NCBI GenBank assembly: GCA_031278075.1 | Contig: JAITLE010000165.1 | Location: forward strand, 1-14,464 | DNA length: 14,464 bases | DNA from: Bifidobacteriaceae bacterium | GTDB taxonomy: Bacteria; Actinomycetota; Actinomycetes; Actinomycetales; WQXJ01 | Reading direction: 5' to 3' | In this document: positions 7,183 to 13,468 of the stretch, one piece after another | How the letters are laid out: the number at the start of each line of letters is the position of its first letter | Numbering within the stretch: position 1 is the stretch's first letter | The notes under the pieces: generated by a model | What the model was told of the DNA's origin: nothing | What the model saw: the letters and a program-made list of their open reading frames with translations, nothing else | Databases searched by the model: none | Position numbers and translations under genes: made by a program

Positions 7183-9044
7183 TGACGTCCATCGACACTG
7201 GGTGGCCGCCGCGCGGCGACGACGACCGGCCGGACGTGACCGCGGATGGCCCGCCCGCGCGCCGGCGCCCCAGACACGCGCTGCCGGAAGACGCGGCCGG
7301 CGTGGGCGGCGTCGATGTTGGGCTGCCGGAAGACGCGGCCGGCGTGGGCGGCGTCGGGGCTGCGCCGGCGGAAGACGCGGCCGGCGCGGGCGGCGTCGGG
7401 GCTGCGCCGGCGGAAGACGCGGCTGGTGGCTCGCCGGTCGGCGTCGGGCAACCGGACGCGGGCGACAAGCCAGACGGCGCGGGCGCGAAAACCCAGGCGA
7501 AGCGCCGGTCAAGGGCGCGCACCCGGCCGGATCGGCCCAAGTGGGGGCCGGCGCGGGTGGCGCGACGGATCGTGGCGATCGTCACCGCGCTGGCGCTCGC
7601 CGCCGCGGCCGCCGCCCTGGGCTACGCGGACCGTGTGCTCGAGTTCGGGTCTGTGCCCGCCGCGTCGCCGCAGGTGGTCGATGTGCCTCCCGGCGATTCG
7701 GTGACGGTCTGCCCCGGCGTCTTGAAGCGCCCCACCGAGGGCGAAGACGACGTGGTCTACGACCCGCGCTTCGACCCGGACCCGACGATGGTCGAGGCGG
7801 TGGAGCGCGTCATCGTCGAAGGGGGTGAAGGCGGCCGTGTGGCGCCGATCGGCGAGGGCTCGCCGACACGGCTGACCGGCCCGCTCAGCGTGGCGACTCG
7901 GACCGTCGAGGCGGATCCGGACCGGGTGGAGGCCGACTCGACTGAGGACGAGCCCGCGATCGCGGCCGGCGCCGTGTTCCAGCACCTCGGCGACGGCGAT
8001 CTGCGCGGTGTGGCGGCCTCGGCCTGCGTGGAGCCGGCCACCGAGTCGTGGATCGTGGCCGGTTCGACAGAGCCGGGCTCGTCCGCGCGGCTGGTGTTGG
8101 TGAACGCCGGGTACACGACGGTCACCGCGGAGCTCAAACTGTGGGACGCGGCGGGGCCGGTGGACGCGGTCGGCCTGACGGGATTGGTGGTGCCCGCCCA
8201 GTCGCAGCGGGCGGTCCTGTTGGAGGGTTTCGTGGGCGATGCCGTGCGGCTGGCCGCGCACGTGACGGCGGCAGGCGGTCAGCTCGCCGCGTTCCTGCAG
8301 CACTCGCGCCTGGAGGGCCTGGTCCAAGGCGGGGTCGAACTGGCGGTCCCGGGACTGGCGCCCGCGAAGACGGTGACCGTGCCAGGCCTGAACGTGGCGG
8401 CCTCGAGCTTCGACTCGGCGCGGGCCTCGGCGATCCGGGTGGTGAATCCGGGGGTGGTCTCGGCGGCGGTGAGCGTGGAGCTGTGGGGGCCGGATGGCCC
8501 AACGAGCTTGCCCGGCTTGGAGGAGACCTCGGTCGGCCCGGGCCTGGTGAGCGATCTGTCGCTCGCGGGTTTGCCGGAGGGGGACTACACGGCGGTGATC
8601 TCATCGGATGAGCCGGTGGCCGCGGCCGGCCTGTCGCTGCGCGGCGCCGGCGCCGACGGCCCCGAGGAGTTCGCGTGGACCAATTCCACGGCGGCCGCTG
8701 AGCGGGCCCTCGTCGCCTTGCCGGCGGCGGACCTGGTGGCGCGGCTCGCTGTCAGCTCAGGGGAGGCGGCCACGGTCGCCGTCACACCGATCGGTCGGGA
8801 CTCGGCGCGGGGCCTGACGCGGCGGTTCGCCGTGTCGGCGGGCACAACGGTCAGCCTTGGGCTCGACGCCCTGGGGGCTGACGCGATCAACGGCGCGTTG
8901 GAGCTGGTCTGGGACGGCCCGGCCGGCCTCGCCGCGCTGACCGTGGCCGCGGACAGCCCGGACGGGGAGATGATCTCGACTGTGGTCCCACGCGGCCACT
9001 GGGCCGCCGCGCAGACGGTGGCGGTCTACCCGCTGGCGCGTTGA
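7182..9044 (+). CDS. DUF5719-like membrane-anchored secreted protein
   Basis: Protein of 620 residues with no known enzymatic role. Residues 1-125 are hydrophilic, cytoplasmic and low in complexity, with four 14-residue repeats of LPEDAAGVGGV type (34-89) and a basic stretch KRRSRARTRPDRPKWGPAR. One membrane helix follows (about 130-148), so most of the protein (150-620) lies outside. The outer part has repeated beta-rich stretches, for example SSARLVLVNAGYTTVTAELK and SAIRVVNPGVVSAAVSVELW, which resemble Ig-like or jelly-roll domains. I see no catalytic motif. Its ATG shares one base with the TGA of the GT2 gene (TGATG), so translation is coupled. Assignment to DUF5719 rests on architecture and on sitting next to a GT2 gene near whiB. 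A role as partner of that transferase is inference. Confidence 0.75.
   Translation: MTSIDTGWPPRGDDDRPDVTADGPPARRRPRHALPEDAAGVGGVDVGLPEDAAGVGGVGAAPAEDAAGAGGVGAAPAEDAAGGSPVGVGQPDAGDKPDGAGAKTQAKRRSRARTRPDRPKWGPARVARRIVAIVTALALAAAAAALGYADRVLEFGSVPAASPQVVDVPPGDSVTVCPGVLKRPTEGEDDVVYDPRFDPDPTMVEAVERVIVEGGEGGRVAPIGEGSPTRLTGPLSVATRTVEADPDRVEADSTEDEPAIAAGAVFQHLGDGDLRGVAASACVEPATESWIVAGSTEPGSSARLVLVNAGYTTVTAELKLWDAAGPVDAVGLTGLVVPAQSQRAVLLEGFVGDAVRLAAHVTAAGGQLAAFLQHSRLEGLVQGGVELAVPGLAPAKTVTVPGLNVAASSFDSARASAIRVVNPGVVSAAVSVELWGPDGPTSLPGLEETSVGPGLVSDLSLAGLPEGDYTAVISSDEPVAAAGLSLRGAGADGPEEFAWTNSTAAAERALVALPAADLVARLAVSSGEAATVAVTPIGRDSARGLTRRFAVSAGTTVSLGLDALGADAINGALELVWDGPAGLAALTVAADSPDGEMISTVVPRGHWAAAQTVAVYPLAR
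7281..7448 (+). repeat. 42-bp in-frame tandem repeat (four units)
   Basis: Units at 7281-7322, 7323-7364, 7365-7406 and 7407-7448 encode 14-residue blocks of (L/P)(P/A)EDAAG(V/A)GGV type. The first three are nearly identical, and units 2 and 3 share the end GTCGGGGCTGCG. The fourth is intact at its 5' half and degenerate after GCGGCTGG. The length keeps the reading frame, so copy number could vary without inactivating the gene. Confidence 0.9.
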
Positions 9045-9079
9045 GGGCCGCGCTGAAGGCCGCGCTGATGGCCGCGGCT
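9045..9079. repeat. 12-bp tandem repeat in a convergent gap
   Basis: GGCCGCGCTGA with one leading base occurs at 9045-9056 and 9057-9068, followed by a partial third copy TGGCCGCGGCT (9069-9079). It starts directly after the stop of the DUF5719-like gene. Confidence 0.75.
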
Positions 9080-9096
9080 CGCCGATCCGGGCCCGG
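9058..9096. terminator. Possible bidirectional terminator between convergent genes
   Basis: GGCCGCG (9058-9064) pairs with CGCGGCT (9073-9079; one G-T pair) over an 8-nt loop. A 10-bp palindrome, CCGGGCCCGG (9087-9096), ends just before the stop codon of the minus-strand zincin-like gene. Neither has a T-run. The position between two converging genes fits termination in both directions, but base composition alone makes such stems common here. Confidence 0.35.
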
Positions 9097-9582
9097 CTAT
9101 TCGTCGTAGCCTGGGTCGACTTCTTGAGGTGGGATGCGCCACAGGTGGGCTAGCTGCTCCACGACCACGTCCAGGACCAGCGTGGCGGCCTCGTAGGGGT
9201 CGCTGGCGCGGAACTCGATGGGGCGGCGGTAGATCACGACCCGGTCCGGCAACCCGTCCGCGGCGGGGAAGGAGCGCCCCAGCGGCACGCCGTTCTCCCA
9301 GGATGGGCCGTCGGACGGGGGCACGTCCTCGACCGCGACCTCGAGTCGCGCCATCCGGCGCGCCCAACGGGGCTCCAAGCGCCTGAGCGAGGCCCGCACC
9401 AGGTCGTCGAACAGCTCAGATCGGGTCAGCGCGCCGGGGAGCGCCGGTGGGAGCAGCGGCCCGCGCAGGCCGCGGCCGCGGCGGTCCCGGCGGCGTCCGG
9501 CGGCCCGCCCAGGCAGGCGGCGCGGCGCGAGCGCGCCGCCACCAGCCAGATCCTTCCCCGGGGGACGATTGGCGCGGCGCAT
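9097..9582 (-). CDS. Zincin-like 'metallopeptidase family' protein without HEXXH
   Basis: Conserved actinobacterial protein of 161 residues related to Rv3259 of M. tuberculosis (recall). After a basic, proline-containing N-terminus, RRRDRRGRGLRGPLLPP (30-46) matches the family's RRRDRHGRGxRGP block. Next come LFDDLVRASLRRLEPRW, VPLGRSFPAADGLPDRVVIYRRPIE in two conserved parts, and VLDVVVEQLAHLW (137-149), ending in DPGYDE. Where a zincin would have HEXXH there is VEQLAH (141-146): the Glu is present, the first His is Val, and a His lies one position too late. Peptidase activity is therefore doubtful, though the family keeps the fold. The ATG at 9582-9580 fits the family start; the longer frame to 10002 overlaps the DUF3499 gene. 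The gene is flipped relative to its neighbours, as is Rv3259. Confidence 0.85.
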   Translation of the reverse strand: MRRANRPPGKDLAGGGALAPRRLPGRAAGRRRDRRGRGLRGPLLPPALPGALTRSELFDDLVRASLRRLEPRWARRMARLEVAVEDVPPSDGPSWENGVPLGRSFPAADGLPDRVVIYRRPIEFRASDPYEAATLVLDVVVEQLAHLWRIPPQEVDPGYDE

Positions 9583-9589
9583 GCCGTTA

Positions 9590-9595
9590 ACCGTA
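9590..9595 (-). promoter_or_regulatory. Putative -10 element of the zincin-like gene (leaderless)
   Basis: TACGGT on the minus strand, seven bases before the ATG at 9582. There is no Shine-Dalgarno site. The element sits in the 87-bp divergent region shared with the DUF3499 gene. Confidence 0.45.
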
Positions 9596-9657
9596 CCCGC
9601 GCCCCCTGGCTTGGGTCGCGCCGGCGTGGCGGCGGCCCGCCTCGGCCCGCCCCGGCC

Positions 9658-9663
9658 TAAACT
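9658..9663 (+). promoter_or_regulatory. Putative -10 element of the DUF3499 gene (leaderless)
   Basis: TAAACT is followed by six bases and then the GTG at 9670, so +1 would fall on the start codon itself. It is a rare AT-rich hexamer in a GC-rich stretch with no Shine-Dalgarno site nearby. This is the clearest of the leaderless candidates in the window. Confidence 0.55.
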
Positions 9664-9669
9664 GCCCTT

Positions 9670-10029
9670 GTGGTGAGACTTCCTAGGCGCTGCGAACACG
9701 TCGCCTGCCCTGACCCGCCGGTCGCTACTCTCACGTTCACTTATAAGGAAGCGACAGCGGTGCTCGGCCCCCTGGCCACGGAGAAGGATCCGAACGGTTA
9801 CGACCTGTGCGCGCGGCACGCCGACGGGGTGGTCCCGCCCCGCGGCTGGGAAGTGGTCCGGCTCGCCCCCGAGATGCTGCCAGCCGGCCGCAGCGACGAC
9901 GAGATCATGGCGTTGGCGGACTCTGTGCGGGAAAGCGGCCGCCCCGCGCGGCAAGCCGACCACCCGCCGGTCTTGGACCTTGTGACCCCGCGGCACGGCC
10001 ACCTGCGCGTGGTGCCCGACCTGCGCTGA
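9670..10029 (+). CDS. DUF3499 family protein (Rv3258c-like)
   Basis: Small conserved actinobacterial protein of 119 residues, function unknown. The N-terminal half carries the family signature: RRCEHVACPDPPVATLTFTY, then AVLGPLATEKDPNGYDLC and CARHADGVVPPRGWEVVRL. Cys8, Cys13, Cys47 and His50 could bind a metal in a zinc-ribbon manner. The C-terminal half is less conserved and polar. Two GTG codons occur in tandem (9670 and 9673); either may start translation, and the first matches a leaderless mRNA from TAAACT. It lies between the divergent zincin-like gene and the phosphohexomutase, the order known for Rv3259-Rv3258c-Rv3257c (recall), which supports a shared but undefined role with ManB. 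Confidence 0.88.
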   Translation: MVRLPRRCEHVACPDPPVATLTFTYKEATAVLGPLATEKDPNGYDLCARHADGVVPPRGWEVVRLAPEMLPAGRSDDEIMALADSVRESGRPARQADHPPVLDLVTPRHGHLRVVPDLR

Positions 10030-10062
10030 CGAGCGGCCCCGGCCAGGCCACGCCAGACGCCA

Positions 10063-10068
10063 TATGCT
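10063..10068 (+). promoter_or_regulatory. Putative -10 element of the phosphohexomutase gene
   Basis: TATGCT lies seven bases before the ATG at 10076. A transcript from it would start at or near that ATG and would exclude the ATG at 10064, which overlaps the hexamer. No -35 is clear. The 46-bp gap after the DUF3499 gene allows co-transcription as well. Confidence 0.4.
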
Positions 10069-10075
10069 TGATCAG

Positions 10076-11491
10076 ATGCGATCTCTTGAGCCGATACTGA
10101 AAGGCAACGACCTGCGGGGCGCGGTCCCCGAGCAGTGGGGGCCCAGCGAAGCCGAGGCGCTCGGGGCCGCGATCGCCTCGGCGTTCGCCGACGCGCCAGC
10201 TCTGCTCGTCGGGCACGACATGCGGGTCTCGGGGCCCGCGCTGGCCCAGGCCTTGGCCGCGGGCGCCACGGGGGCCGGGCTCGACGTCGTGGAACTGGGG
10301 CGCGTCTCAACCGACACCATGTACCACGCCAGCGGCGCCTCGCGGCTCCCGGGCGCGATGGTGACCGCCTCCCACAACCCAGCCGGCGACAACGGCTTGA
10401 AGCTGATGCGCCCGGGGGCCAAACCGCTCGGCCGGGACAGCGGCCTCAGCGAGATCGTCGCCGCCGCGGAACGTTGGGGCGCCGCCGGCCGCCCCGCCGC
10501 CCCGGCCCGACGAATCGGCCGCGTCTCGCGCCGCGCCGCGCTCCCCGAGTTCGCCCGCTTCCTCAGAGGCGCTGTCGACCTGACCCAGATCCGTCCCCTG
10601 AAGGTCGTGATCGACGCCGGCAACGGGATGGGCGGCGTGGTCGCGGACGCGGCCCTTGGACGGACGGCCGGGCTGGCGGAGCTGCCGGTCGAGATCGTGC
10701 GCCTGTACTTCGAGCCGGACGGGACGTTCCCGAACCACCCGCCCAATCCGATCGAGCCGGCCAACCTCGCCGATCTGAGACGCGTTGTGCTGAGCACTGG
10801 CGCGGACCTGGGCTTGGCGTTCGACGGCGACGCGGACCGCTGCTTCGCTGTGGACGAGGCGGGTCGCGCGGTCAGCCCGTCGGTTGTCGGCGTGCTGATC
10901 GCGCTGCGTGAGGTGGCCAGGGAGCAGGCGCGGGGCCGCGCGGCGGTGGTCGTGCGCAACGCGATCACCTCGCGAGCGCTCCCAGAGCTGCTGGAGGCGG
11001 CCGGCGCCAAGATTGTGCGCACCCGCGTGGGACATGCCGTGATCAAGCCCGCGATGGCAGAACTCGACGCGGTGTTCGGCGCGGAGCACTCCGGCCACTT
11101 CTATTTCCGGGACTTCTTCTACGCCGATTCCGGCATCTTGACCGCGATGCACCTCCTCGCGGCGCTCGGCGCCCAGGATCGGCCCATGAGCGAGCTGGCC
11201 GAGGCGCACAGCCCCTATGTCGCCTCGGGCGAGCTGAACTTCCGCGTCGCGGACCCGGCCGCGTCGATCCAAAAGGTGCAGCGCGCCTACGCGGACGACG
11301 CCGCCCGGGGCGAGGTGACGCTCGACGCGCTCGACGGCCTGACGATCAGCCACTGGTCGAAGCCGCCGCGGTGGTGGGCCAACGTCCGCCCATCGAACAC
11401 GGAGGCGCTGCTCAGGCTGAATGTCGAGGCCGAGGACCGCGACGTGATGGAGAAGGTGTGTCATGGCGTCGCCGGGATCGTGGAGGAGTAG
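10076..11491 (+). CDS. manB: Phosphomannomutase/phosphoglucomutase
   Basis: Alpha-D-phosphohexomutase that interconverts the 6- and 1-phosphates of mannose or glucose, giving mannose 1-phosphate for GDP-mannose. All four active-site loops are present (471-residue form): the phosphoserine loop TASHNPAGDNG with Ser99, the magnesium loop FDGDADR (Asp250, 252, 254), the sugar loop GAEHSGHF (335-342) and the phosphate loop RPSNTEALLR (438-447). The sugar loop has GAEHSGH where GEMSGH-type sequences are usual. I chose the ATG at 10076 because MRSLEPILKGNDLRG fits the family N-terminus and TATGCT lies seven bases upstream. The ATG at 10064 would add four residues. The Trm112-like gene follows after 5 nt, its ribosome site lying inside the end of this gene. 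Mannose preference is inferred from manA in the region. Confidence 0.92.
   Translation: MRSLEPILKGNDLRGAVPEQWGPSEAEALGAAIASAFADAPALLVGHDMRVSGPALAQALAAGATGAGLDVVELGRVSTDTMYHASGASRLPGAMVTASHNPAGDNGLKLMRPGAKPLGRDSGLSEIVAAAERWGAAGRPAAPARRIGRVSRRAALPEFARFLRGAVDLTQIRPLKVVIDAGNGMGGVVADAALGRTAGLAELPVEIVRLYFEPDGTFPNHPPNPIEPANLADLRRVVLSTGADLGLAFDGDADRCFAVDEAGRAVSPSVVGVLIALREVAREQARGRAAVVVRNAITSRALPELLEAAGAKIVRTRVGHAVIKPAMAELDAVFGAEHSGHFYFRDFFYADSGILTAMHLLAALGAQDRPMSELAEAHSPYVASGELNFRVADPAASIQKVQRAYADDAARGEVTLDALDGLTISHWSKPPRWWANVRPSNTEALLRLNVEAEDRDVMEKVCHGVAGIVEE
11482..11488 (+). promoter_or_regulatory. Ribosome binding site of the Trm112-like gene
   Basis: GGAGGAG, eight bases before the GTG at 11497. 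It overlaps the last Glu codons of the phosphohexomutase gene (GTGGAGGAGTAG), so translation of the two genes is closely linked. Confidence 0.75.
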
Positions 11492-11496
11492 GCCAG

Positions 11497-11682
11497 GTGC
11501 AGCAGTGGGTTCGGGACGCGTTGCGTTGTCCTAAGTGCCGGGGCCGGTTGCGGGACGCGCCGGGCCGGCTGGAGTGCGTCGCGTGCCGGTTGGCGTATCC
11601 GTTCCGGGACACCTTCCCGCTCCTGTTGGCGGGTCGCGCGGAACCATTGGACGATCCCGTCCACCCAGGCGGCGCGTCGTGA
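11497..11682 (+). CDS. Trm112-like zinc-ribbon protein (UPF0434)
   Basis: Small protein of 61 residues. Two CxxC pairs, CPKC (Cys11, Cys14) and CVAC (Cys27, Cys30), form a zinc ribbon. They are followed by the family signature RLAYPFRDTFPLLL (31-44). Eukaryotic and archaeal Trm112 binds and activates several methyltransferases for tRNA, rRNA and release factors; bacterial partners are less well known. The GTG start has GGAGGAG eight bases upstream, and its stop overlaps the GTG of sahH by 4 nt (GTGA). Sitting next to SAH hydrolase, which removes the product that inhibits methyltransferases, suggests a shared link to methylation (inference). In the mycobacterial order I recall, a TobH-type sugar isomerase gene follows this point; it is absent here. 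Confidence 0.88.
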   Translation: MQQWVRDALRCPKCRGRLRDAPGRLECVACRLAYPFRDTFPLLLAGRAEPLDDPVHPGGAS

Positions 11683-13232
11683 CCGCCCGGTTCTCGGGGG
11701 GCCGGGCGGGGGACGCCGGCGAGCCGCGGTCCCACGAGGAACGCGCGGCGCTGGACGCGGAGATGGTCTTGCCGGACGGCATCTGGCGGCGGCCGGGTTG
11801 GTATGCGGTGCGGGATCTGGGGCTCGCGGCGGCTGGTCGCCAGCAGATCGACCTGGCCGAACAGCAAATGCCCGGCCTGATGGCGCTGCGTGAGGAGTTC
11901 GGGCGGACTCGGCCGCTCGCGGGCGCGCGGATCACGGGGTCGCTGCACATGACCACGCAAACCGCGGTGTTGATCGAGACTCTGCTGGCGCTGGGCGCCC
12001 AGGTGCGGTGGGCGTCCTGCAACATCTTCTCCACGCAAGACGAAGCGGCCGCCGCCGTTGTGGTGGGTCCGGACGGGACGCCGGACGCCCCCGCGGGGCC
12101 GGCCGTGTTCGCCTGGAGAGGCGAGACCCTCGAGGCCTACTGGTGGTGCGCGTGGCAGGCGTTGACCTGGGGCGCGCGAGGCCCCGACCTCGTGGTCGAC
12201 GACGGCGCGGACGCCACGGTCCTCCTGTTGACAGGCGCGCAGTTCGAGCGGGAGCACGATGCCGCGCCCGCCTTCCGCGACCTCGCCGACTCCGCTGAGG
12301 GCCGGGTCGTGCGGCAGCTGATCCGATCCGTCGCCGGCGAAGGGGACGGCGCTTGGGGCCGCCTCGGCGCGGCGCTGCGCGGCGCCAGCGAGGAGACGAC
12401 GACGGGAGTGCATCGGCTGACCCGCTGGGCGGAGGCGGGTTTGCTGCCGTTCCCGGTGATGGCCGTCAACGACTCGGTCACCAAGTCCAAGTTCGACAAC
12501 GTGTACGGGATCCGGCACTCGCTGCCGGACGGGCTGAATCGGGCCACGGACATACTGATCGGCGGGAAGATCGCGGTGGTCGCCGGCTACGGCGATGTGG
12601 GCAAGGGCGCCGCGCAGGCTCTGCGCGGTCAAGGCGCCCGCGTGATCGTCACGGAGATCGACCCGATCTGCGCGTTGCAGGCGGCGATGGACGGGCACCA
12701 GGTGGCGCGCTTAGAGGACGTGGTGGCGCGGGGCGATTTCTTCATCACCGCGACCGGTGACCGGGATGTGATCCGCCCCGCGCATTTGGCGGCGATGAAG
12801 GACCAGGCGGTGGTCGCGAATGTGGGCCACTTCGATCACGAGATCGACATGGCTGGTTTGGCCGCGTTCCCCGGCGTGCGGCGGGAACGCGTCAAAGACC
12901 AGGTGGATCGGTGGTTTTTCCCGGATGGGCACAGCGTCTTGATCTTGTCGGAGGGGCGGTTGGCGAATCTGGGGAACGCGACCGGCCACCCGAGCTTCGT
13001 GATGTCGTGTTCGTTCGCGAATCAGGTCTTGGCGCAGGTGGAACTCTGGCGGACCGCTGGCGGCGCTCACGGCCCTGGGATCCACCGTCTGCCGAAGGCG
13101 TTGGACGAGAAGGTGGCGCGCCTTCACTTGGCGGCCTTGGGGGCGGACTTGACGCGGCTGACCGAGGCCCAGGCCGCCTACTTGTCAGTCCCCGTCGACG
13201 GGCCTTATAAACCCGAACATTATCGCTACTAG
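11679..13232 (+). CDS. ahcY: S-adenosylhomocysteine hydrolase (adenosylhomocysteinase)
   Basis: Cytoplasmic NAD-dependent enzyme that splits S-adenosylhomocysteine into adenosine and homocysteine and so relieves product inhibition of methyltransferases. Of its 517 residues, the first 40 are a variable extension. The family then begins at WYAVRDLGLAAAGRQQIDLA. Key parts are SLHMTTQTA (His90), the DDGAD loop (174-178), SEETTTGVHRL (Glu238/239), NDSVTKSKFDN (Lys269, Asp273), the NAD loop GYGDVGKG (303-310), NVGHFDHEID and the C-terminal KPEHYRY that reaches the NAD site of the partner subunit. DDGAD differs from the DDGGD I recall as usual. The GTG start overlaps the Trm112 stop; an ATG at 11763 would remove 28 residues. 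A strong hairpin follows. The gene is also called sahH. Confidence 0.96.
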   Translation: MTARFSGGRAGDAGEPRSHEERAALDAEMVLPDGIWRRPGWYAVRDLGLAAAGRQQIDLAEQQMPGLMALREEFGRTRPLAGARITGSLHMTTQTAVLIETLLALGAQVRWASCNIFSTQDEAAAAVVVGPDGTPDAPAGPAVFAWRGETLEAYWWCAWQALTWGARGPDLVVDDGADATVLLLTGAQFEREHDAAPAFRDLADSAEGRVVRQLIRSVAGEGDGAWGRLGAALRGASEETTTGVHRLTRWAEAGLLPFPVMAVNDSVTKSKFDNVYGIRHSLPDGLNRATDILIGGKIAVVAGYGDVGKGAAQALRGQGARVIVTEIDPICALQAAMDGHQVARLEDVVARGDFFITATGDRDVIRPAHLAAMKDQAVVANVGHFDHEIDMAGLAAFPGVRRERVKDQVDRWFFPDGHSVLILSEGRLANLGNATGHPSFVMSCSFANQVLAQVELWRTAGGAHGPGIHRLPKALDEKVARLHLAALGADLTRLTEAQAAYLSVPVDGPYKPEHYRY

Positions 13233-13254
13233 AACCCCTGGCAACTGCCTCGCT

Positions 13255-13292
13255 CCGTTCTTGATCTCCTGGGGGAACCCGGGAGAGAACGG
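13255..13292 (+). terminator. Strong stem-loop after ahcY, likely terminator
   Basis: CCGTTC (13255-13260) pairs with GAACGG (13287-13292). Inside, after a 4-nt bulge TTGA, TCTCCTGGG (13265-13273) pairs with CCCGGGAGA (13278-13286) over the GNRA-type loop GGAA. This gives 15 base pairs with one G-U. It starts 22 bases after the ahcY stop. No T-run follows, which is common for actinobacterial terminators. A structured RNA role cannot be excluded. Confidence 0.6.
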
Positions 13293-13381
13293 GTCCGGGC
13301 CGGTGTGGTCAGGGCATAAGACCGCCCAGCGCGCCACGCCCGCCGCGCAGTGGTTGGCGCCGCTTTCCGGCCGGACTTGGA

Positions 13382-13387
13382 TATGAT
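13382..13387 (+). promoter_or_regulatory. Putative -10 element of the pseudokinase gene
   Basis: TATGAT differs from TATAAT at one base and lies after the terminator-like hairpin. A transcript from it would have a leader of about 75 nt. No well-spaced -35 is visible (TTGGCG at 13354-13359 is 22 bp away). The rest of the 236-bp gap holds only short GC palindromes such as GGGCGCCC (13402-13409). Confidence 0.5.
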
Positions 13388-13456
13388 GCCCCGTGGCGGG
13401 CGGGCGCCCAATATCCGGCTGTGCCCCGATCAGCGGCTGGAACCCCCGACTCGGCG

Positions 13457-13462
13457 AAAGGA
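13457..13462 (+). promoter_or_regulatory. Ribosome binding site of the pseudokinase gene
   Basis: AAAGGA, six bases before the GTG at 13469. The GTG two bases earlier (13467) is followed at once by TGA, so it cannot be the start. Confidence 0.65.
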
Positions 13463-13468
13463 CTAGGT

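Noticed and set aside
9583..10002. Long form (301 residues) of the zincin-like protein
   Set aside because: The extension would lie antisense across the DUF3499 gene, whose signature is clear, and the family start fits the ATG at 9582.
11535..11678. Long form (565 residues) of SAH hydrolase starting inside the Trm112-like gene
   Set aside because: The extension is the Trm112 coding sequence read in another frame; the CxxC pairs in the Trm112 frame are convincing.
13233..13468. Riboswitch or tRNA-like RNA in the gap before the pseudokinase
   Set aside because: Apart from the terminator-like hairpin I found only short GC palindromes, no cloverleaf and no SAM/SAH riboswitch core. There is also none before ahcY, which overlaps its upstream gene.
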